A stretch of 8,526 bases of DNA from an uncultured Bacilli bacterium (GTDB lineage Bacteria; Bacillota_I; Bacilli_A; RF39; UBA660), in assembly GCA_947589375.1 (NCBI GenBank), contig CANQAO010000046.1:1-8526 (forward strand). Reading direction: 5' to 3'. Each line of letters opens with the position of its first letter. Within the stretch, counting starts at the first letter, position 1. This document shows positions 1-6,504 of the stretch, piece by piece. The notes under the pieces were generated by a model. It was not told where the DNA came from, made no database searches, and saw only the letters and a list, made by a program, of their open reading frames with translations. Made by a program: the position numbers and the translations under genes.

Positions 1-39
1 ATTGCTTTGTTTTCGGGCTTTTACTCTTGTATTTTTATC

Positions 40-68
40 TTTGTATCATTTCGGGAACTTATTATTAA
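40..68 (-). promoter_or_regulatory. Possible promoter for the gene beyond the left edge
   Basis: A TGA-TACAAA extended -10 (48-40) with TTAATA 17 nt upstream (68-63) lies after the thrS stop and points away from it. The match is partial and no target gene is visible. In many bacteria infC and the L35/L20 genes follow thrS, which would fit, but nothing here proves it. Confidence 0.3.
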
Positions 69-82
69 ATTTAATCACAAAA

Positions 83-1834
83 CTATTTTTTATCCTTTAT
101 TTCACGTTTTATTAAATCTCTAAACTCTTCTTTAGTCACGTTAATAGTCTCTTCAGTACCATATTTACGATAACTTATAGTCCCTGAATCTCTTTCTTTA
201 TCACCAATAATTAGGGAATAAGGGATTTTTTTCGTGACACTTTCACGCATACGATAACCTAGTTTCTCATCACGATCATCTAAGTTTACTCTAATATCCG
301 CTTCGTTTAATAAATCATATATTTCTTTAGAATAATCTAAATGATATTCATGATTAACGGGAATAATATTAACTTGAACTGGAGCGAGCCAAAGTGGGAA
401 AGCACCTTTAGTCTCTTCGATAAGATAAGCGATAAATCTGTCAAGTGAACCTAATATTGCTCTGTGAATAACAACTGGTGTTTGTTTGTCACCATTAGAA
501 TCGATATACGTTAAATCAAATTTTTGTGGTAAGCAAAAGTCTAACTGACACGTTGATAAAGTGATTTCATTACCGACAGCCGGTTTAACTTGAACATCTA
601 ATTTAGGTCCGTAAAAAGCGGCCTCACCGATTTTTTCTTCATAGTCAATACCAATATCGTTTAAAACTTTACGAAGCATACTTTCAGCTTCATCCCACAT
701 TTTGTCATCTTGATAGTATTTAACTTTATCTTCTGGATCTCTTAACGAAAGTTCAAAGTGATAATTAGTGATATTAAAATCGTGATAAACATCTAAAATC
801 AAATCAACTACTTCTTTAAACTGATCTTTGATTTGATCTATGGTCACAAACAAATGGGCATCATTTTGGCAAAAGTGTCTAGCTCTTTCAATACCTTTTA
901 AAGCCCCTGAAGCTTCATAGCGAAAATCTGGAGCAATCTCCCCGATTTTAATTGGTAAATCTTTATAGGAATGAAGTGAATTTTTAAAAATCATCATATG
1001 ATGTGGACAGTTCATTGGTCTTAAAACAAATTCTTCATTATCGATTTTCATGGCTGGAAACATATCGTCTTTATAGTGCTCCCAGTGCCCAGAAGTTTTA
1101 TATAATTCAGTATTACCTAGACAAGGAGTTTTAACATGTTTGTAACCTAGTTTAATTTCTTTTTGTTTAATATAGTTTTCTAGTTCACTCCAAATAATAT
1201 AACCATTAGGTAAAAACATTGGTAGGCCCCTACCCACTAAATCATCATTCATGAAAATGCCTAATTCTCTACCTAGTTTACGATGATCACGAGCTTTAGC
1301 TTCTTCTAATTCGCGTAAGTGATTTTCTAAATCTTCTTCCGTTTCAAAACAAATGCCATAAATTCTTTGCAGCACCTTATTATTGGAATCCCCTTTATAA
1401 TAAGCCCCGCTTACTTTTAAAAGCTTAAAATGTTTTAAAAGTTTAGTACTTTTAACATGAGGTCCACGGCACAAATCGATAAAATCATCTTGCTTATAAG
1501 CGGAGATAACTTCATCTTCTTTCATATTTTCGATTAAATCGATTTTATACGGGTCATCTTTAAACATCTCTAAAGCTTCTTCTTTTGTAAGTTCCATTCG
1601 TTTAATGAGTTTATCTGATTTGGCAATTTTTTTCATTTCTTTAGTAATTTTATCTAAGTCTTCTTCGGTAATTACTTTACCTTCTAAATCGATATCGTAA
1701 TAAAAACCCTCACTAATAACTGGTCCTACCCAAAATTTAGCTTCAGGATATAAATGTTTGACCGCATGGGCGAGTAAATGCGCACAGCTATGGTTAAGAA
1801 CATTTAAATTTTCATTTTCTTTAATATTTATCAT
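83..1834 (-). CDS. thrS: Threonyl-tRNA synthetase (ThrRS), TGS-less form
   Basis: Cytoplasmic class II synthetase that charges tRNA-Thr and edits Ser-tRNA-Thr. The 583 residues start at what is normally the second domain. The editing domain has HSCAH (H15, H19) and DLCRGPH (D120, C122, H126), so its catalytic set is intact. The catalytic core has RPMNCP (C276), motif 2 around FRYEASGALKG (R305), QNDAH (Q323, D325, H327), FYGPK (Y408), STCQLDF (Q430) and motif 3 HRAILGSLDRF (H457, R466). C276, H327 and H457 match the usual zinc ligands. The anticodon-binding domain runs from about 484 to the end. Typical bacterial ThrRS is about 640 aa; the missing ~60 aa are the N-terminal TGS domain. An in-frame TAA at 1852-1850 rules out an upstream extension. 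The start ATG follows AGGAGG at 1844-1839. It is the second gene of the operon behind the Thr T-box. It ends in TAG, with no clear terminator in the remaining 82 bases. Confidence 0.97.
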   Translation of the reverse strand: MINIKENENLNVLNHSCAHLLAHAVKHLYPEAKFWVGPVISEGFYYDIDLEGKVITEEDLDKITKEMKKIAKSDKLIKRMELTKEEALEMFKDDPYKIDLIENMKEDEVISAYKQDDFIDLCRGPHVKSTKLLKHFKLLKVSGAYYKGDSNNKVLQRIYGICFETEEDLENHLRELEEAKARDHRKLGRELGIFMNDDLVGRGLPMFLPNGYIIWSELENYIKQKEIKLGYKHVKTPCLGNTELYKTSGHWEHYKDDMFPAMKIDNEEFVLRPMNCPHHMMIFKNSLHSYKDLPIKIGEIAPDFRYEASGALKGIERARHFCQNDAHLFVTIDQIKDQFKEVVDLILDVYHDFNITNYHFELSLRDPEDKVKYYQDDKMWDEAESMLRKVLNDIGIDYEEKIGEAAFYGPKLDVQVKPAVGNEITLSTCQLDFCLPQKFDLTYIDSNGDKQTPVVIHRAILGSLDRFIAYLIEETKGAFPLWLAPVQVNIIPVNHEYHLDYSKEIYDLLNEADIRVNLDDRDEKLGYRMRESVTKKIPYSLIIGDKERDSGTISYRKYGTEETINVTKEEFRDLIKREIKDKK

Positions 1835-1845
1835 ATATCCTCCTT

Positions 1846-2157
1846 TTATTTATGAGCCTTTTTAGCGTCTACACTTTCATTAAAATACATTGATAATGGA
1901 TTTAAATATGGGGCTGGATTACCAAAGCCATCACGCACTAATAAAGTCTGCCCACACTTAATTGAGTCGATAGTCACATCTTCAAAGGAAATTGAATTAA
2001 TATTTAATCCATATACCTCATGACATATATATTTTAAATCTTTATGTGAAAGCTTCGATAACTTATTAATGACCTCTTCATTATCTACCTCATAGTAATC
2101 TCTTAAAAATTTTTGTATAGTTATCATTGTTTGCGATTTTATTTCTTTTCTATTCAT
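1846..2157 (-). CDS. Uncharacterised 103-aa protein, first gene of the Thr T-box operon
   Basis: I do not recognise the family. The 103-residue product is hydrophilic, with no signal peptide or membrane segment. The first half looks helical (about 3-19, 26-34 and 37-49). A more strand- and loop-like part follows, with a conspicuous DGFGNPAPYLNP stretch at 76-87 and a Lys-rich tail. It has only two cysteines (C45, C68), not arranged as a metal site. It does not resemble a TGS domain or a known trans-editing protein. It is very likely a real gene: AAAAGGAGG at 2170-2162 lies 4 nt before the ATG, it starts just after the T-box attenuator, and it ends 11 nt before thrS, whose own ribosome binding site is nearly identical. 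Its position implies threonine-dependent expression together with thrS. Its role is unknown. Confidence 0.85.
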   Translation of the reverse strand: MNRKEIKSQTMITIQKFLRDYYEVDNEEVINKLSKLSHKDLKYICHEVYGLNINSISFEDVTIDSIKCGQTLLVRDGFGNPAPYLNPLSMYFNESVDAKKAHK

Positions 2158-2170
2158 AATGCCTCCTTTT

Positions 2171-2222
2171 AAAGAAAAAAAGAATGGATTTTAAGGAGTG
2201 CATAAACACGGTACCATCCTTT
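2171..2222 (-). terminator. Thr T-box attenuator (competing terminator hairpin)
   Basis: AAAGGAUGG at 2222-2214 can pair with CCAUUCUUU at 2187-2179 (9 bp, one G-U pair), followed by a T-rich tail to 2171. The 5' arm is the same segment used by the antiterminator helix and UGG bulge. The two folds are therefore mutually exclusive, as expected for transcription-attenuating T-boxes. The ribosome binding site of the 103-aa gene starts immediately downstream. Confidence 0.85.
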
Positions 2223-2377
2223 ATTTACTTAATTTTGATAACGGTCCAACCGAAACGATTTTCATCGCTAGCTCCAAGGTAGTAATTATTAAAGTTGTTT
2301 GTTTAGTTTTCACTATCCTAAACTCACTTTGAAACACTTTTTAATAATCGTGTCCTTTTCATCGCTTTTTAATTTAC
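2171..2377 (-). ncRNA. T-box riboswitch, threonine-specific (ACU specifier)
   Basis: Leader RNA that binds uncharged tRNA-Thr and prevents termination ahead of the 103-aa gene and thrS. Stem I: base AGC/GCU (2366-2364 with 2272-2270), a k-turn GAUGA at 2363-2359, helix AAGG/CCUU (2357-2354 with 2279-2276), and upper helix AUUAUUAAA/UUUAAUAAU (2348-2340 with 2293-2285). Together these leave a specifier loop UACUA, giving Thr codon ACU at 2283-2281. The distal part carries the conserved AGUGAG and GGAUAGUGAAAAC at 2328-2306. A GAAA-capped hairpin (AGCGAU/AUCGUU, 2269-2254) and a CGGU/ACCG hairpin followed by GUUAUC come next. Antiterminator: AAGGA (2221-2217), bulge UGGUACC (2216-2210), GUGU-UUAU-GCAC, UCCUU (2197-2193). 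The T-box core matches the canonical GGNUGGUACCGYG. The transcript start is placed about 7 nt after the -10 box. Confidence 0.95.
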
Positions 2378-2383
2378 ACTATT

Positions 2384-2411
2384 ATTGTATCATATACCTT
2401 ATTTTTGTCAA
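2384..2411 (-). promoter_or_regulatory. Promoter of the Thr T-box / 103-aa gene / thrS operon
   Basis: A perfect -35 TTGACA (2411-2406), a 16-nt spacer and -10 TACAAT (2389-2384) with an extended TGA at 2392-2390. It is the strongest vegetative (sigma-A type) promoter in the window. The TGA inside the -35 box is also the stop codon of the ABC transporter gene (2410-2408). Predicted start of transcription is near 2377. Confidence 0.88.
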
Positions 2412-4138
2412 TTATTTTCTTTATTTATTTCTGTCTCATATAACTGTTTATATGAAGGACAAGTTTTTAGTAACTCTTTATGCGTACCTTCAGCCGTAAT
2501 TTTACCATCTTCTAAATAAAGAATGCGATCGGCATTGATAATGGTGGAAAGACGATGAGCGATAATTAAAATGGTATATTCATTTTTCATATTTTCAATG
2601 GCTTTTTGAATTTTATCTTGCGTTTCATTATCTAAGGCACTAGTAGCTTCATCGAATAAAATAATTTCCGTTTTTTGAATTAAAGCTCTCGCAATTGCCA
2701 TTCTCTGTTTCTGACCACCAGATAAATTGACGCCACCTTCGCCAATTATCGTATCATATTTATCAGGTAGTTTATTGATAAAATCATCTAAGCAAGCCAT
2801 TTTACAAGCTTTAATCATCTCATCTTCAGTTAAATCTTCTTTTACTAATTTAAAATTATCTCTGATACTTAAATTAAAGATATAAGGGCTTTGACTAATA
2901 ATCGTAATATTACCACGAATAGAATCTTTATCTAACTTTTTAATATTAACTCCATCTATCGTGATTTTACCTTTTTTAACATCATACATCTTACAAAGTA
3001 AATTAAAGATAGTGGTCTTGCCCGCACCACTTTTACCAACAAAAGCCACGGTTTCATTAGCGCTTATTTTAAAACTTAAATCTTTTAATATTTTAACTTT
3101 TTTATAGCTAAAATCAACATTTTCAAATTCAAAATTTCCTTCGACTTTATCTAAATGTACAGGTCCAAATTTTTCTTTTGAAAATTTATCACTAATAATA
3201 TCCTCAATTCTTGAAGCCGATAAATTAAAATCTTTTATAACATTTAAAAGTCTGCCCACAGAAGTGGCGATATTAGTAAACCTATTAGAATAGTTATAAA
3301 TTATCAAAGCACCAGCTACTTCTAGAAAATTATTTGTTATTAAAAATACTAATAAACAAATCAGTGACAAATGATATAAATCTTTTACGGCAGCACCTAA
3401 AAAACGATATTTTCTATTGACATTGCTCATTTCATAACGATCATTATTTAAAGCAATTACTTTTTTATTAAGTTCAGAAATAAAGCTGTTTTCAGCATTA
3501 AGCATTTTTATATCGCGTACGCCTCTTACAAGTTCCCCCACAAAACCAGATACTTTTTCATTTTTTCTTCTAAATTCTTTATCATTTTGATTAAATGTAT
3601 TTACGCGGATTATTTCAATCATAAATAAAATAATCAAAATAATTAAAAAATATAAAAAGACAAATTTATTAACAATAAACACCGCCATAATAACACCAAA
3701 GCAAGTAATAATATCAGTTAAATAAAAAGTGACTTCACCAAACACATCTGAAAGTCTGCTGGTATCATTAGTTAGACGCTGAATAAAGACTCCAGAATTA
3801 TTACTATCAATTGTTTTATTTTCAAGTTTTAAAATTTGACTTCCTAAATCTGTTTGAATTTTAACAAAAGTTTCACGGCATATAATTTGGTCACATTTAT
3901 TAAGAAAAAGAGTAATAAAATTATAAGACACTTCGACAATAAATATAATAATCGCAATAAATATTAATTGATAAAAAGCACTATCAGTTAAAGCAATTAT
4001 AATTTTCGCACTTAATACTGGCAGAATAACACTAATTATTACTGTTAAAACATTTAATATAATAAATTTAATAATGGTCAATTTTTGATCTTGAGCATAC
4101 TTCCAAACAAATTTTAAGTTAGGAAAAAAAGATTTCAT
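2408..4138 (-). CDS. ABC exporter half-transporter (fused membrane and ATPase domains)
   Basis: Membrane exporter of the ABCB/MsbA-like type; it needs to pair with itself or a partner. About six hydrophobic segments (near 22-48, 57-79, 138-156, 158-178, 244-266, 268-285) precede a complete ATPase domain. That domain shows Walker A GKSGAGKT (368-375), Q-loop Q416, signature LSGGQ (472-476), Walker B IILFDEATSALD (492-503; D496, E497) and H-loop H528. The substrate cannot be told from sequence; lipid, drug and peptide exporters share this layout. A GTG eight codons further upstream (4162) would give 584 aa, but the AAAGGAGG ribosome binding site at 4155-4148 would then lie inside the gene. The ATG at 4138, 9 nt after that site, is the better start (576 aa). 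It follows dnaI by 64 nt with no visible terminator, so it may be co-transcribed. Its TGA stop lies in the next promoter. Confidence 0.93.
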   Translation of the reverse strand: MKSFFPNLKFVWKYAQDQKLTIIKFIILNVLTVIISVILPVLSAKIIIALTDSAFYQLIFIAIIIFIVEVSYNFITLFLNKCDQIICRETFVKIQTDLGSQILKLENKTIDSNNSGVFIQRLTNDTSRLSDVFGEVTFYLTDIITCFGVIMAVFIVNKFVFLYFLIILIILFMIEIIRVNTFNQNDKEFRRKNEKVSGFVGELVRGVRDIKMLNAENSFISELNKKVIALNNDRYEMSNVNRKYRFLGAAVKDLYHLSLICLLVFLITNNFLEVAGALIIYNYSNRFTNIATSVGRLLNVIKDFNLSASRIEDIISDKFSKEKFGPVHLDKVEGNFEFENVDFSYKKVKILKDLSFKISANETVAFVGKSGAGKTTIFNLLCKMYDVKKGKITIDGVNIKKLDKDSIRGNITIISQSPYIFNLSIRDNFKLVKEDLTEDEMIKACKMACLDDFINKLPDKYDTIIGEGGVNLSGGQKQRMAIARALIQKTEIILFDEATSALDNETQDKIQKAIENMKNEYTILIIAHRLSTIINADRILYLEDGKITAEGTHKELLKTCPSYKQLYETEINKENN

Positions 4139-4147
4139 AAAATATTG

Positions 4148-4155
4148 CCTCCTTT
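4148..4155 (-). promoter_or_regulatory. Ribosome binding site that fixes the ABC transporter start
   Basis: AAAGGAGG sits 9 nt before the ATG at 4138 and in frame behind a GTG at 4162. Its strength and spacing argue that translation starts at 4138 and that the GTG is not used. Confidence 0.85.
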
Positions 4156-4202
4156 TATCCACATTATTATTTTTGATTAGTCTATATTGATTAAAAGAGA
4201 AT

Positions 4203-5135
4203 TTATTTTCTTAAATTTTTACTAATCAATTCCTCATATTCACATAACTGATTAATTCGCGAAATAATTCTACCGGCTTTCACAATTTCATCACCCCTAC
4301 TAGTTACAGATAAATGATTTTCTAAATCTTCTAATTTGAAATTAGAGGTAATAAATGTTGGCAATTTTTCTTCCATTCGATACTGCAGAATTGGACATAG
4401 TATTTCATCTCGGCTCCAATCAGTTGATGTTTCAGCACCTAAATCATCGATAAGCAGTAAAGGAGCTTTTTTAATTTTATTAAATTTATCATTAAATTCA
4501 CTCTTTTGAGCCCCATTTAATAAAAGCTTTAATTCACGTAAGAATTCGGGCCAAAAAATAATGGCACTTTTTACTTCGTTTTTTTTCGCTAGTTCATTAA
4601 ACATAGCGGCAATTAAATACGTTTTACCACTACCGAAATTTCCATACAAATAAAGACCTTTTATTTGTGGTTCCTGATTATATTTAAGCATAAAATCATT
4701 AAGCCAATCAATTACTTTATAACGTTTTTTATCAGCTTTATAAATTTTATCAAATGAAGCTTCTTTAATTTCCTTAGGAACATTAAAAGTATAAGTATTG
4801 TCTAAATATTTATTTTGTTTATCATATCTTTTTTTATATTTACAAATGCGATAAGAAAATTCTAAATTTCCTTCGTTTTTTTTGGGCAAATAAGCATAAC
4901 CACTAATTTTATTTTGACAAGCTTGAAGTCCAGGGCAACCTTTACAATTTCCATATTCTAAAGCACTTTCTTCCAAAGACGAAGTATAATTTATAAGATC
5001 TTCTCTTTTCATTTTTAATTTAACAACTAGTTCTTGAAAACTTTTATTTTTTAAAGCTTCATCATAAGCTTCTTCTAATTGATTATGTAAAGCATTTTCA
5101 TTATTTTTTGGCATTAATTCAGTAGCTTTTTGCAC
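4203..5135 (-). CDS. dnaI: Primosomal helicase loader DnaI
   Basis: AAA+ ATPase that loads the replicative helicase (DnaC in Bacillus naming) onto DNA at the origin and at restart sites. At 310 aa it is about the length of B. subtilis DnaI. The N-terminal helicase-binding domain holds C64, C67, C73 and C98 (the first three in NCKGCPGLQAC), consistent with the zinc fold known for DnaI. The C-terminal ATPase has Walker A GNFGSGKT (165-172), Walker B LLLIDDLG (226-233), sensor-1 TSN (263-265) and a likely arginine finger in SRIN (R293). The start is GTG at 5135, 4 nt after AGGTGG (5145-5140), a site that overlaps the dnaB stop. The alternative ATG at 5114 has no ribosome binding site. Adjacent to dnaB in a tight pair, as in Bacillus. 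Confidence 0.95.
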   Translation of the reverse strand: MQKATELMPKNNENALHNQLEEAYDEALKNKSFQELVVKLKMKREDLINYTSSLEESALEYGNCKGCPGLQACQNKISGYAYLPKKNEGNLEFSYRICKYKKRYDKQNKYLDNTYTFNVPKEIKEASFDKIYKADKKRYKVIDWLNDFMLKYNQEPQIKGLYLYGNFGSGKTYLIAAMFNELAKKNEVKSAIIFWPEFLRELKLLLNGAQKSEFNDKFNKIKKAPLLLIDDLGAETSTDWSRDEILCPILQYRMEEKLPTFITSNFKLEDLENHLSVTSRGDEIVKAGRIISRINQLCEYEELISKNLRK

Positions 5136-5139
5136 AATC

Positions 5140-5145
5140 CCACCT
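5140..5145 (-). promoter_or_regulatory. Ribosome binding site of dnaI overlapping the dnaB stop
   Basis: AGGTGG at 5145-5140 shares its first two bases with the TAG stop of dnaB (5146-5144) and lies 4 nt before the GTG at 5135. The arrangement suggests translational coupling of dnaB and dnaI and supports the GTG start. Confidence 0.7.
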
Positions 5146-6421
5146 ACTTTCTAAGTCTAGCTTCTAAAGCTTTGATTTCTTCTTCGGAGGCCAAATCTTC
5201 TTCGATCTCCTTGCCATACCAATCAGGTTTGTTTTCTTTTTTAACTATCCGTGGTTGTAATTGTTGTTTGGCTTTATTTTCTTCACGGCAAATTTCCATT
5301 GCTTCTTCAACAGTTTTAATATTACTACGCTTCCACTGAGACGCGACAGCGGTAATAAAATTACGTACTAATTTATTATTGTTAGTTTTTAAAACATAAT
5401 CGATTAAAACATTAACTACTCCCGGGTTAAATGCATAATCAATTAGCAGCATCTCTAAAATAGCTAATTCACTTTTACTAGGTTTAACTCCTTTATTCCG
5501 CCCTTCTAAGAAATCATAAGGCGAAGTTGTTTCATATGTATAGATCATTTTTGATCTTTTACTGCTATCACTAACCTTTGAACGCAAGTACTCGGGCTGA
5601 TTTTTATAAATTAAAGATGGCAAGCTACCTTTATGTTCAAAGGTATAATAATTTTGACAATTTTTACGTAGTAAATCTTTATCGATAAGGTGTTTATCGT
5701 TAATTGAATTCCTAATAAGTTCGGTTAATTCTTCCTCGTCTAAATTATAAATAAAAGCTAGTTTAGAAATTAATGATTTCGTATCTTTAGTGACGTTTTT
5801 CTTCGTCAAATATTCATCGGGAATATTTTCTAAAATACTGGCGATATTTACTTTTTCACTTACGATAATATCGACACTATTTACTTTACGAATGCCCGTA
5901 ATATTATCACTTATAAAATCAATATCGCACACATCAAAAGTATCGCCAAAAGTCACCGTAATTTCTTCATAATCATCTAAATTAATTTTCGGAATGGAAA
6001 AGAATTTTACAATATCATGATATTCTTTTTTACCGACATTGTTTTGAAGCATGGACGCTAAAATGGGATTTTCTAAAAATTCTTTAGGTTCGAGTGGTGA
6101 ATATAGTTCATAAATATAAGTATTTATTTTGTCCTTTTTAAAATAGGTTTTTAAAAGACCCATAGCTTCTAATTTTTCTCTAGCTTCTAATAAATCTTCT
6201 AATTTTAATCTCGTCGCCGCCATTAAACTATGGTGAGTATTTTCGGTGGAAATAATTTGCGATGTGTCTAAATCACTCCATAAAGTAAAGTACAAGTTAA
6301 TCGCAATACTACCAATTATCGGTTGGTATAGTTTATATAAAATATTCCGGGTTTCATTATTTAAAACCGTTGAATTTTTGACAATATAAGTATCCGCTGG
6401 CAACAAATTAACTTTACTCAT
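5144..6421 (-). CDS. dnaB: Replication initiation and membrane attachment protein DnaB (Gram-positive type)
   Basis: Primosome initiation protein; in B. subtilis DnaB acts with DnaD and DnaI to load the helicase at oriC and is membrane-associated. It is not the E. coli DnaB helicase. The protein is 425 aa against about 470 in B. subtilis. An N-terminal winged-helix-like region (about 15-110) precedes a middle part and the C-terminal DnaD/DnaB-type domain. That domain runs about 300-380, with KPSKSELAILEMLL, the FNPGVVNVLIDYVL segment (331-344) and FITAVASQW (355-363) matching the family YxxxIxxxW motif. The tail is charged and ends in an acidic, probably coiled segment. There is no transmembrane helix. 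The ATG at 6421 is preceded by AAGGTGGTGA (6435-6426). It is first in its transcription unit, separated from proS by a terminator, with dnaI 8 nt downstream. Confidence 0.93.
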   Translation of the reverse strand: MSKVNLLPADTYIVKNSTVLNNETRNILYKLYQPIIGSIAINLYFTLWSDLDTSQIISTENTHHSLMAATRLKLEDLLEAREKLEAMGLLKTYFKKDKINTYIYELYSPLEPKEFLENPILASMLQNNVGKKEYHDIVKFFSIPKINLDDYEEITVTFGDTFDVCDIDFISDNITGIRKVNSVDIIVSEKVNIASILENIPDEYLTKKNVTKDTKSLISKLAFIYNLDEEELTELIRNSINDKHLIDKDLLRKNCQNYYTFEHKGSLPSLIYKNQPEYLRSKVSDSSKRSKMIYTYETTSPYDFLEGRNKGVKPSKSELAILEMLLIDYAFNPGVVNVLIDYVLKTNNNKLVRNFITAVASQWKRSNIKTVEEAMEICREENKAKQQLQPRIVKKENKPDWYGKEIEEDLASEEEIKALEARLRK

Positions 6422-6455
6422 GATCTCACCACCTTACGTTTAATGCGTTATATTC

Positions 6456-6484
6456 ATTTTATCATATTTTTTAGGTAAAAAAAA
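6456..6484 (-). promoter_or_regulatory. Candidate promoter of dnaB-dnaI
   Basis: An extended -10 TGA-TAAAAT (6464-6456) lies 35 nt before the dnaB ATG. The expected -35 position falls in the T-tract of the proS terminator and has only a T-rich match, so activity would rest on the TGn element. It is supported by the need for a promoter after a strong terminator. Confidence 0.5.
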
Positions 6485-6504
6485 GAACCTTAGTTAGTTC
6501 TTTT
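6477..6504 (-). terminator. Intrinsic terminator of proS
   Basis: AAAAGAACT (6504-6496) pairs with GGTTCTTTT (6489-6481) around a 6-nt loop, and eight T follow (6484-6477). The 5' arm lies inside the last proS codons and the TAA stop (6492-6490) is in the loop. The terminator therefore partly overlaps the coding sequence. Confidence 0.85.

Noticed and set aside
2278..2280. ACC as the Thr specifier
   Set aside because: It would need disruption of the AAGG/CCUU helix and breaks the U-NNN-A register shared with the proline leader. ACU fits better, although ACC is not fully excluded.
2299..2499. 66-codon plus-strand ORF
   Set aside because: It lies antisense to the Thr T-box leader, its promoter and the end of the ABC gene. 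The composition is just the complement of AT-rich RNA structure, with no ribosome binding site of note.
4139..4162. GTG start giving a longer ABC transporter (584 aa)
   Set aside because: The strong ribosome binding site would be inside the gene and nothing suitable precedes the GTG. The ATG at 4138 is correctly spaced.
4163..4202. Promoter or terminator between dnaI and the ABC gene
   Set aside because: There is a TAATCA direct repeat and AT-rich sequence, but no hairpin with a T-tract and no convincing -35/-10 pair.
5130..5339. 69-codon plus-strand ORF
   Set aside because: Shadow of the dnaB 3' end and the dnaI start on the other strand; no supporting signals.
5790..5972. 60-codon plus-strand ORF
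   Set aside because: Antisense to dnaB coding sequence, with no independent evidence.
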